Source: Chloroflexota bacterium (GTDB lineage: Bacteria > Chloroflexota > Dehalococcoidia > Lucifugimonadales > UBA3495). From it: a stretch of 5,656 nt of DNA. The DNA lies in the NCBI GenBank assembly GCA_028874675.1, contig JAPPJA010000221.1, forward strand, positions 1-5,656. Direction: 5' to 3'. Below are positions 1-4,741 of the stretch, piece after piece (within the stretch, counting starts at the first letter, position 1; every line of letters begins with the position of its first letter). The position numbers and the translations under genes are program-made. The notes under the pieces were generated by a model. The model made no database searches. It saw nothing but the letters and a program-made list of their open reading frames with translations, and was not told the DNA's origin.

Positions 1-929
1 GTTCCATCCATTTCACCAGCCCCGGAATCCGGCTTCGTGACGCTGCGGAACTGGCGGGCCTGTGCGATTATGTCTCCTACAACAGCCTGGGGCAGTGGCG
101 CAACACCGGGGCTTATTTTGATGGCCGGGCCAGCCAGGGACTGAGGGTCAATCCGGGAATGTCCTTTCTTGACGACGAACGGTATGACCCGTGCCGCCAG
201 CACTCTAAGCTGGGCATACCCATTGACGTCCTGGCCAACATGGACAGCCTGGAGGGATTGGGCGGCGGAAAGCCCGAGGGATTGCTGGTACATACAAACT
301 GCGAATCTACTGATTTCCTTGAGCTGCAACAGACGGTGGACTGCCTCCAGCAGCGGCTGCCCCATCTGCTGGAGCAGGCGTCATGGATAAATCTGGGCGG
401 AGGCTACCTGTTGCCGGAGGGGGTTGACCTGGCCCCCCTGCGTACGACCATCGAGCGCCTGCAACGGGAATACGGGGTGGTGGTCTTTCTTGAACCCGGC
501 GCCGCCTTCGTTCGTTCGGCGGGCCACATGGTCAGCACGACGCTGGACATTTTCGACAGCGGCGGGAAGCGGGTTGCAGTGCTGGACTCGACGGTCAACC
601 ACATGCCGGAATTGCTGGAGTTCGACTTTGAGCCGGACGTGGCCTGCCATCAGGACGACGGGGAGTGGGAGTACCTGCTGGCCGGATGCACCTGCCTGGC
701 CGGCGATGTATTCGGGGAGTACAGATTTGAGCGCCCGCTGGGGGTGGGTGACCGGGTAGTATTCAACAATGCCGGTTCCTATACCCTGGCCAAGGCCCAC
801 ACTTTCAACGGTGTGAACCTGCCAACTCTCTACTCGGTCAGCCCGGAAGGGCGGCTAAAGCTGCTGAGGGAGTTCGACTACGAGGACTACGCCGCGCGGT
901 GGAAGACTAATGCCTGCCATCCTTCATGA
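1..929 (+). CDS. nspC: Carboxynorspermidine/carboxyspermidine decarboxylase, 5' end cut by window edge
   Basis: This is a PLP-dependent fold-III decarboxylase that makes norspermidine or spermidine from the carboxylated precursor, the last step of the aspartate-semialdehyde polyamine route in the cytoplasm. The reading frame is open from base 3 and gives 308 residues. The family is roughly 370-400 long, so the N-terminus with the PLP-binding lysine lies outside the window. Visible family motifs, in order, are HFTSPG, DYVSYNSLGQW, GLRVNPG, SKLGIP, VHTNCES, the glycine-rich phosphate-binding WINLGGGY, the EPG loop (LEPGAAF), NHMPELLEF, the catalytic-cysteine and specificity segment GCTCLAGDVFGEY, and the C-terminal SYTLAKAHTFNGVNLP. 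The TCLAGD signature separates NspC from diaminopimelate and ornithine/arginine decarboxylases of the same fold. The carboxynorspermidine dehydrogenase that usually accompanies it is not in view. The gene overlaps the next one by 20 nt, so the two are probably in one operon. Whether the product is norspermidine or spermidine cannot be told from the sequence. Confidence 0.93.
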   Translation, partial: SIHFTSPGIRLRDAAELAGLCDYVSYNSLGQWRNTGAYFDGRASQGLRVNPGMSFLDDERYDPCRQHSKLGIPIDVLANMDSLEGLGGGKPEGLLVHTNCESTDFLELQQTVDCLQQRLPHLLEQASWINLGGGYLLPEGVDLAPLRTTIERLQREYGVVVFLEPGAAFVRSAGHMVSTTLDIFDSGGKRVAVLDSTVNHMPELLEFDFEPDVACHQDDGEWEYLLAGCTCLAGDVFGEYRFERPLGVGDRVVFNNAGSYTLAKAHTFNGVNLPTLYSVSPEGRLKLLREFDYEDYAARWKTNACHPS

Positions 930-2226
930 AAGGGAACTGACCGTCCCCTTGGACGTCCGGTCCGGAGCCGCCCTGGCGGAACTGGAGGATGGAGTCGGCC
1001 GGCAGCTTGGCGAGGGCGAATGGCCCGTCAGGCTGGCTGTGACTTCATCCTCGGGTGAGGCGTTCAACTGCGAAGTCAGCATACTGTCAGAGTGGGAAGG
1101 AGCGCCTCCCCCTTCCATATTCCGGTTTCATCGCCGTCCCTTCGAGAACGTGAGGCATTTTACCTGCGTGCTGTTGGTTCCCACGGGAATTGGGGCTGAA
1201 ATTGGGGGGCATGCGGGGGATGCCACGCCGGTGGCAAAGCTGCTTTCTGCCGCCTGCGACACCCTGATCACCCACCCCAACGTAGTCAATGCCTCAGACA
1301 TCATCGACATTCCCGGCAATGCGCTTTACGTGGAAGGGAGCATAATCTCGCGGCTCCTGATGGGAGCGGTGGGGCTGCAGCGAACCCGCAGCAACCGGGT
1401 GCTGGTTCTGCTGGGTCACCACGATGACGAGCTGTTCCTTAACGCCGCCATAAACTCGGTTAACGCAGCCCGGGCCACCTATGGCCTGGCCGTCCCGGGG
1501 ATGGTCAAGCTGGGCCCGGAGTTCGAGATGGCATCAGCCTACGTGGGGTCGGGGAGGGCAGCGGGCAAAGTCAGGGGCCTGGAACGCGTTCTGGACGCCC
1601 TGGAAGAATACCGGGGACAGTTTGATGCCGTCGCCATATCGTCCCAGATAAATGTCCCGGAAGGCTTCCACGCCGAGTACTTTGACAGCAACGGGGAGAT
1701 GGTAAATCCCTGGGGCGGGGTGGAAGCAATGCTGACGCATGCCGTTTCCGCAATGCTGGACGTGCCTTCGGCCCACGCGCCCATGCTGGAGACCCAGGCC
1801 ATTGCCAACGCCGACCCGGGGATTATTGACCCTCGCATGGCGGCGGAGGGAGTTTCCCTGGCGCTGATTCAATGCATTCTTAAAGGGTTGCAGCAGAGCC
1901 CCGCCCTGACTACCGATACTGCCCCCATGGCCCATCCGGGCGTCATTGGCGCGTCGGACATTTCCTGCCTGGTGATTCCGGAGGGTTGCCTGGGGCTGCC
2001 GGTGCTTGCGGCGCTGGAGCAGGGCATGAAGGTGATCGCCGTAAGGGAGAACCGGAACCTGATGCGGAACGACCTGGAAATGCTTCCCTGGCAACCGGGA
2101 CAGTTCTACGTGGTGGAGAATTACTGGGAGGCTGCGGGCGTGATGTCGGCCATGCGCGCCGGCATTGATCCCGCATCGGTCCGGCGACCGATTCGCCCGG
2201 CGCCGGTTGTGGAGACTCAAGGATAA
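910..2226 (+). CDS. DUF3326 family protein of unknown function
   Basis: This 438-residue soluble protein matches the DUF3326 family, known mainly from cyanobacteria, plastid-bearing eukaryotes and scattered bacteria. No biochemical function is known to me. The conserved core runs from about residue 84 to 420. It carries LLVPTGIGAEIGGHAGDATP (88-107), LITHPNVVNASD (119-130), NALYVEG (137-143), a probable ligand-binding PSAHAP (286-291), CLVIPEGCLGLPVL (353-366) and VIAVREN (375-381). The repeated small-residue loops and the His and Glu positions look like an enzyme active site, but that is inference. About 80 N-terminal residues precede the core and look like an extra beta-rich region. The ATG at 910 lies inside the end of nspC, in a different frame, with GGAAG at 901-905 four bases upstream. 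Stop-start overlap of this kind usually means translational coupling. The context suggests a role connected with polyamine metabolism, which is unproven. No signal peptide or membrane segment is seen. Confidence 0.9.
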   Translation: MPAILHERELTVPLDVRSGAALAELEDGVGRQLGEGEWPVRLAVTSSSGEAFNCEVSILSEWEGAPPPSIFRFHRRPFENVRHFTCVLLVPTGIGAEIGGHAGDATPVAKLLSAACDTLITHPNVVNASDIIDIPGNALYVEGSIISRLLMGAVGLQRTRSNRVLVLLGHHDDELFLNAAINSVNAARATYGLAVPGMVKLGPEFEMASAYVGSGRAAGKVRGLERVLDALEEYRGQFDAVAISSQINVPEGFHAEYFDSNGEMVNPWGGVEAMLTHAVSAMLDVPSAHAPMLETQAIANADPGIIDPRMAAEGVSLALIQCILKGLQQSPALTTDTAPMAHPGVIGASDISCLVIPEGCLGLPVLAALEQGMKVIAVRENRNLMRNDLEMLPWQPGQFYVVENYWEAAGVMSAMRAGIDPASVRRPIRPAPVVETQG

Positions 2227-2249
2227 CGGTTCAAGAATGGGGATAGAGG

Positions 2250-2278
2250 CAGAAAAAGGGGACGTCGGCGCGTCCCCT
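2250..2278 (-). terminator. Rho-independent terminator of the psp operon
   Basis: Read on the minus strand, a perfect 8-bp stem AGGGGACG/CGTCCCCT (arms 2271-2278 and 2257-2264) with a 6-nt loop is followed at once by five T residues (complement of A2253-2257). It lies 25 nt past the stop of pspAA and 30 nt past the stop of the convergent DUF3326 gene. On the plus strand the same hairpin is followed by CTCTCCTGG, not a T-tract. It is therefore a proper intrinsic terminator only for the minus strand, though it may still weakly stop the plus-strand operon. Confidence 0.75.
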
Positions 2279-2303
2279 CTCCTGGATTGATGCGGTACGG
2301 AAA

Positions 2304-2582
2304 CTAACCTGGCAGGAGTCCCTCGCCCACAAATATGCTTTCGGCTTCTTCCAGGGTGAGGTCGATTTCGGGCAGAATCAGGTCAGACTCTACCAGTTCA
2401 TCGATGGGTACCGGCTCTCCCTTTTCGCGGACCAGGGTTTCCATTTCCTGGAGCAGAGCGGTCAGCGCGGAACGGTCTTCCGCCTCCACGGCTTCCACCA
2501 TGCGGTTGTCAATTTCGTTCAGCTCGTCGATTGCCGCGCCGGGCAGATTGAACTGGCCTTCACCCAGAATTCTTACGATCAT
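2304..2582 (-). CDS. pspAA: PspA-associated protein PspAA
   Basis: This 92-residue cytoplasmic protein has the PspAA-type domain over its full length. It opens with MIVRILGEGQFNL, continues with the acidic helical stretch LNEIDNRMVEAVEAEDRS (21-38), then LVREKGEPVPIDEL (50-63), the near-invariant ESDLILPEIDLTLEEA (65-80) and the terminal EGLLPG. PspAA proteins are encoded directly after pspA in Actinobacteria, Chloroflexota and relatives and are thought to partner PspA in the membrane-stress response. Their molecular role is not settled. The frame stays open upstream to 2813, but that extension runs inside pspA in another frame and lacks family similarity. The start at 2582 has AGGTGG (2589-2594) six bases upstream, and the protein then begins with the family's MIVRI start. 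The gap to the pspA stop is 22 nt, so this is a tight operon, and it is the last gene before the terminator. Confidence 0.9.
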   Translation of the reverse strand: MIVRILGEGQFNLPGAAIDELNEIDNRMVEAVEAEDRSALTALLQEMETLVREKGEPVPIDELVESDLILPEIDLTLEEAESIFVGEGLLPG

Positions 2583-2588
2583 CTTTGT

Positions 2589-2594
2589 CCACCT
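2589..2594 (-). promoter_or_regulatory. Ribosome binding site deciding the pspAA start
   Basis: AGGTGG on the minus strand sits six bases before the ATG at 2582. It supports the 92-residue product over a 169-residue reading that would begin inside pspA. Confidence 0.6.
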
Positions 2595-2604
2595 GCCCCT
2601 ATGA

Positions 2605-3375
2605 TTAGCTGGAACCCTGGTTTCTGAGAGCGTCCAGTTCGGCGTCCACGGCAGACTGCGAGGCTGGCAACGCCCTGGCGCCGGAGCCGCCACCCTTGAG
2701 GGCGGCAAGTTCTTCCTCGACGCCCTGGGAAATGGAGATTTGGGAGAGCTCTCTTTCAATGTCGTCCTGGGGTCCGGTGATGTCGTCCAGAACGCCGGTT
2801 TCCACGAGTTCATCGATGGCGCCGGCCTTGGCCCGCATCTGGTCGGTCTTGTTTTCCGCGCGCTGCACCGCCAGGGAAACGTCGCTCATTTCCTCGGAGA
2901 TTCCTCCCAGGGCCGAGCCAATCCTCACCTGGGCCTGGGCGGCGGTGTACTGGGCCTTGATGATTTCCTTCTTGTTGCGGAAGGCGTCAACCTTGGCCTG
3001 CAGCCTCTGCTCGGCGATGGTGAGTTTCTGCTGTTCCTGCTCCATCCCTTCGATCTGCTCATCCAGGCCCTGAAGTTCGATGAGAGCGTTCTGCTTGCGT
3101 TGCAGGGCCAGGCGGGCGAGGTCTTCCCGGTCGGCGTCCAGAGCCTGCCTGGCCTGGCGCTCGAGGCGGGTAACGTTCTCGCGGACCTTGGCCGCCTGCT
3201 GCTGGATGCGGCGCTTGGCGGTAACCATTTCCACCACGCCCCGTTTCACGTTCTGGAGCATTTCCAGCTGTTTCTCGTAGGAGTAATCAAGGGTTTCCCT
3301 GGGGTCTTCCGCTGAGTCCAGGATTCGGTTCATTTTTGACTTAACGATGGTGGACATTCTTGAGAACATTCCCAT
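2605..3375 (-). CDS. pspA: PspA/IM30 (ESCRT-III-like) membrane-stress protein
   Basis: PspA-family proteins polymerise on the inner face of the cytoplasmic membrane and protect or remodel it under envelope stress. They are relatives of Vipp1/IM30 and ESCRT-III. This one has 256 residues against about 222 in E. coli. An amphipathic N-terminal helix (about 2-20, MFSRMSTIVKSKMNRIL) is followed by the conserved AEDPRETLDYSYEKQLEML (22-40). Long charged coiled-coil helices run to about 165, and AENKTDQMRAKAGAIDELVE leads to the GVLDD motif (194-198) typical of actinobacterial and Chloroflexota PspA. The extra length is a C-terminal tail: a Gly/Ser-rich linker (GGGSGA, 228-233) and a short helix, VDAELDAL. 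GGAGGT at 3383-3388 lies seven bases before the ATG at 3375, favouring this start over the internal ATG two codons later. There are no membrane-spanning segments, as expected. The gene follows a small membrane-protein gene and precedes pspAA. No PspF-type regulator gene is in view. Confidence 0.95.
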   Translation of the reverse strand: MGMFSRMSTIVKSKMNRILDSAEDPRETLDYSYEKQLEMLQNVKRGVVEMVTAKRRIQQQAAKVRENVTRLERQARQALDADREDLARLALQRKQNALIELQGLDEQIEGMEQEQQKLTIAEQRLQAKVDAFRNKKEIIKAQYTAAQAQVRIGSALGGISEEMSDVSLAVQRAENKTDQMRAKAGAIDELVETGVLDDITGPQDDIERELSQISISQGVEEELAALKGGGSGARALPASQSAVDAELDALRNQGSS

Positions 3376-3382
3376 GCTGGGG

Positions 3383-3388
3383 ACCTCC
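3383..3388 (-). promoter_or_regulatory. Strong ribosome binding site of pspA
   Basis: GGAGGT on the minus strand is seven bases from the ATG at 3375 and thirteen from the alternative ATG at 3369, so it selects the first. It is the best Shine-Dalgarno sequence in the minus-strand operon, which fits a need for many PspA copies relative to the upstream membrane protein. Confidence 0.65.
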
Positions 3389-3442
3389 AGACTGGATAGG
3401 ATGGGGAGTCTGTTCGATCTATTTTTTTGCGGTATCGGGATG

Positions 3443-3471
3443 GGACCAAAAGGCCGGAAACCTGGGGGTCC
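3443..3471 (-). other. Imperfect hairpin between the small membrane-protein gene and pspA
   Basis: Read on the minus strand, GGACC-CCC-AGG and CCT-TTT-GGTCC can pair around a 7-nt loop (TTTCCGG), leaving a symmetrical 3x3 internal mismatch. The hairpin starts just after the stop of the small gene, in a 100-nt leader before pspA. No T-tract follows, so it is not a normal terminator. It could be an mRNA processing or stability element that lets pspA be expressed apart from its upstream neighbour, or it could be chance. Confidence 0.3.
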
Positions 3472-3475
3472 GAAT

Positions 3476-3646
3476 TCAGAAACTGTTTCTCTTGCCTCCG
3501 AAAACTGCCATGGCGCCTACAATTATGCCAAGGACGATGCAGATGGCGCCAAGTATCCACAGGATGAAATCGAGAATACCGGTTATCAGGAGCACCCCGA
3601 GAATCAGCAGGAAAATAGCAGCGAGGATGCCGCCGAATGAGCCCAT
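3476..3646 (-). CDS. Small two-helix membrane protein heading the pspA operon
   Basis: This is a 56-residue very hydrophobic protein. One predicted membrane helix spans about residues 5-23 (GGILAAIFLLILGVLLITG) and a second about 26-49 (DFILWILGAICIVLGIIVG onward), separated by a one-to-two residue turn near the single acidic residue D26. It ends in a positively charged tail, GKRNSF, likely cytoplasmic. I do not recognise a named family. Small membrane proteins are common beside pspA (PspB, PspC and PspG in proteobacteria, LiaI-type in Firmicutes) and often recruit PspA to the membrane or sense stress, but no homology to those is visible. The ATG at 3646 is preferred. The frame continues to a TTG at 3694, but that would add a polar stretch, and the ATG has a weak purine-rich GGCGGTG upstream. 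The gene shares strand and promoter with pspA, about 100 nt before it. Confidence 0.62.
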   Translation of the reverse strand: MGSFGGILAAIFLLILGVLLITGILDFILWILGAICIVLGIIVGAMAVFGGKRNSF

Positions 3647-3723
3647 TAAGGTCACCGCCTGAATGGATTTGCAGGAATGAAATTTAAGAAACAATGAGCA
3701 CTGTACCTTAGCTGCTCAACTCC

Positions 3724-3752
3724 ACAATACATTTCCCGCCATTAGGGGTCAA
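3724..3752 (-). promoter_or_regulatory. Sigma70-type promoter of the small-ORF/pspA/pspAA operon
   Basis: On the minus strand, TTGACC (-35, 3747-3752) and TATTGT (-10, 3724-3729) are separated by exactly 17 bp. Transcription would begin near 3717, giving a leader of about 70 nt before the ATG at 3646. An interrupted inverted repeat (GAGCA and TGCTC, 3696-3717) lies over the predicted start region and could be an operator. No sigma54 -24/-12 site (GG-N10-GC type with TGGCAC and TTGC) was noticed, unlike the proteobacterial psp operon. Confidence 0.5.
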
Positions 3753-3870
3753 GGGCAGGGAGACGCGAATAACTGCTCAGAGTTGATTCGTGAAAGTGGC
3801 ATGGAAAGCGTTATTCAGGCGCAGGCCGGAATCCAACAAAACTAACAGTGCATACAGGTCATGCGAGGCA

Positions 3871-3905
3871 AGGATTCCTGGATACCGGCTTTCGCCGGTA
3901 TGACG
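3871..3905. repeat. Intergenic palindromic repeat of the GGATTCC...GGTATGACGG hairpin type
   Basis: A perfect 8-bp stem, ATACCGGC (3882-3889) with GCCGGTAT (3894-3901), closes on a TTTC loop. It is flanked by TGG on the left and GAC on the right. This is the common short extragenic repeat that is often mis-translated as 'HTGESRYPG', and that peptide is indeed what the minus strand encodes here. Such elements are dispersed in many genomes, where they may form mRNA or DNA hairpins. A possible half-copy, GCCGGAATCCA, lies at 3824-3834. Confidence 0.7.
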
Positions 3906-3926
3906 GGGCTGGCAGGCGGTCGGTAA

Positions 3927-3969
3927 GCCGGCCTGATGACAATCAGGAAAGCAGGCCTGCTTCGCCGGC
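3927..3969. repeat. Nested palindrome cluster (cruciform-capable)
   Basis: A 6-bp hairpin, CCTGAT/ATCAGG with a GACA loop (3932-3947), is followed after one base by the 14-bp perfect palindrome AAGCAGGCCTGCTT (3949-3962). Both are enclosed by GCCGG at 3927-3931 and CCGGC at 3965-3969. Folded together they give a two-armed, clover-like structure. It may be a second repeat unit adjoining the one at 3871-3905, or a remnant of a small mobile element. Confidence 0.5.
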
Positions 3970-3997
3970 GTTGCAAACCCGTGAGCATCCAGACCCG

Positions 3998-4006
3998 TGC
4001 TATGAT
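3998..4006 (+). promoter_or_regulatory. Candidate extended -10 promoter of the DUF4178/DUF350 operon
   Basis: TGCTATGAT matches the extended -10 form TGnTATAAT at all but one position of the hexamer. No convincing -35 lies 16-18 bp upstream: TTGCAA at 3971-3976 is 24 bp away. The start would be near 4013, giving a leader of about 120 nt before the ATG at 4134. It sits directly beside the palindrome cluster, which may influence it. Confidence 0.4.
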
Positions 4007-4133
4007 GTTGTCCAGATATTGTTGCCTTTGAGCAGGGAAATGGGAGGCTGCAGCCGCCTACGGTTGAAGCCAGGGACGTTGAAGGCCGTCCTCTCCCAAA
4101 ACCAACCATTTCGAGAGAGAAGGAACAGACAAC

Positions 4134-4724
4134 ATGCTTCGGGCACTATTTGGCAGGGGGAAGAAGCGGCCGGCTCCTACAGGCTCTCGGGTGGATAACA
4201 GCTTGAGGGAGGCCCGGGTGGGGGACGTGGTCACCATAAAGGGTTGGGCCCTGGACTACGAAGACGGCTATTTTGTGGTTGAAAGCCTGCATAGATACGG
4301 TGGCAACGGGGCCGTCTGGTACGAGCTGGTGGTGGCCGACGCAGAGAATCGAATATGGCTTGAGTGGTCCGAGGATGGCCCGGCCCTTTTCGTTACTGCC
4401 ACCGACAACCGCCGTCCGGTGGGCCTGGAAGCCATCGGCCTCCCGGAATCGGCCCTGCTGGAGATGGACGAACGCAGGTCAATAGACCGCTCCATTGAGT
4501 TTGAGGGGCTGCGTTTCATGTACCGCAACAGTTTCGAGGCCTTTTACTTCAAGGACAACCGGCCCACGGACGGGGAAGGGTTCTACATGTGGGAGTTCCT
4601 GGCCGAGGACGAGAGCAGAATACTGTCAATTACGAAATTTGAAGGCGCGCCCTTCGAAGCCCACTTCGCAGATATAATCGCGGAAGAAAACATACAGCTC
4701 TATCCGGGGGAACGGCCCGGGTAA
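4134..4724 (+). CDS. DUF4178 domain protein, PspA-system partner
   Basis: This 196-residue soluble protein has a short basic N-terminus (RGKKRP, 8-13) followed by a DUF4178-type beta-rich domain from about residue 27 to 190. Family-like features are the opening ARVGDVVTIKGWALDYEDGY (27-46), the paired aromatics VWYELVVADAENRIWLEWSE (61-80), the acidic and aromatic FEAFYFKDNRPTDGEGFYMW (133-152), and a closing FEGAPFEAHFADII. DUF4178 proteins recur next to DUF350 membrane proteins, PspA-like proteins and S-adenosylmethionine decarboxylase or spermidine-synthase-like genes. Their biochemical role is unknown. AAGGAA at 4120-4125, eight bases before the ATG, supports the start. The stop lies 17 bp before the DUF350 gene, so the two are one operon, transcribed away from pspA. 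The basic tip followed by a hydrophobic-poor stretch argues for a cytoplasmic protein with possible contact to acidic lipids, which is inference only. Confidence 0.85.
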   Translation: MLRALFGRGKKRPAPTGSRVDNSLREARVGDVVTIKGWALDYEDGYFVVESLHRYGGNGAVWYELVVADAENRIWLEWSEDGPALFVTATDNRRPVGLEAIGLPESALLEMDERRSIDRSIEFEGLRFMYRNSFEAFYFKDNRPTDGEGFYMWEFLAEDESRILSITKFEGAPFEAHFADIIAEENIQLYPGERPG

Positions 4725-4741
4725 AGGAGCCAGCAGGATTT

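Larger units (their letters stand above)
3647..4133. other. Divergent intergenic region with palindromes and outward promoters
   Basis: This 487-bp stretch separates the minus-strand psp operon from the plus-strand DUF4178/DUF350 operon. The left part (3647-3760) is AT-richer and holds the psp promoter. The middle (3871-3970) is a cluster of palindromes, described separately. The right part (about 3998-4133) holds a candidate extended -10 promoter and a leader with two small hairpins: the palindrome GGCTGCAGCC at 4046-4055, and GGACG/CGTCC pairing 4074-4078 with 4087-4091. Two open frames cross it, but they translate the repeats and lack protein-like composition. No tRNA or other known RNA was recognised. 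Confidence 0.6.

Noticed and set aside
381..800. Minus-strand open frame opposite nspC
   Set aside because: It is antisense to clear NspC motifs and has no protein-like features of its own.
1534..2220. Long minus-strand open frame of 228 residues opposite DUF3326
   Set aside because: It is an antisense shadow of a high-GC gene. Its composition is rich in Arg/His/Gln with no domain, while the plus-strand frame matches a known family throughout.
2583..2813. Upstream in-frame extension of pspAA to 169 residues
   Set aside because: It overlaps pspA in another frame, has a Pro/Arg/Ser-rich unstructured composition and no family similarity. A good ribosome binding site and the family's MIVRI start mark 2582 instead.
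2740..3315. Plus-strand open frame of 191 residues opposite pspA
   Set aside because: It is a shadow of the pspA coiled coil. Antisense of Glu/Lys/Gln/Leu-rich codons gives a false Leu/Phe-rich protein.
3376..3475. Separate sigma70 promoter for pspA in the internal leader
   Set aside because: Only a poor TTGGTC with an A-run at the -10 distance is present, well below the quality of the promoter at 3724-3752.
3647..3694. TTG start giving a 72-residue form of the small membrane protein
   Set aside because: It would add a polar, Cys/His-containing 16-residue lead to a compact helical hairpin. The ATG at 3646 directly precedes the hydrophobic region.
3871..3970. CRISPR array or tRNA in the palindrome-rich spacer
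   Set aside because: There are no regularly spaced direct repeats, and no cloverleaf with a T-loop GTTCRA signature. The structures are isolated inverted repeats.
3777..4109. Minus-strand open frame of 110 residues in the intergenic region
   Set aside because: It translates the palindromic repeat (it contains HTGESRYPG, the well-known false peptide of this repeat) and has no recognisable domain.
3848..4198. Plus-strand open frame of 116 residues running into the DUF4178 gene
   Set aside because: It starts at GTG with no ribosome binding site, reads through the repeat hairpins, and overlaps the supported start at 4134 in another frame.
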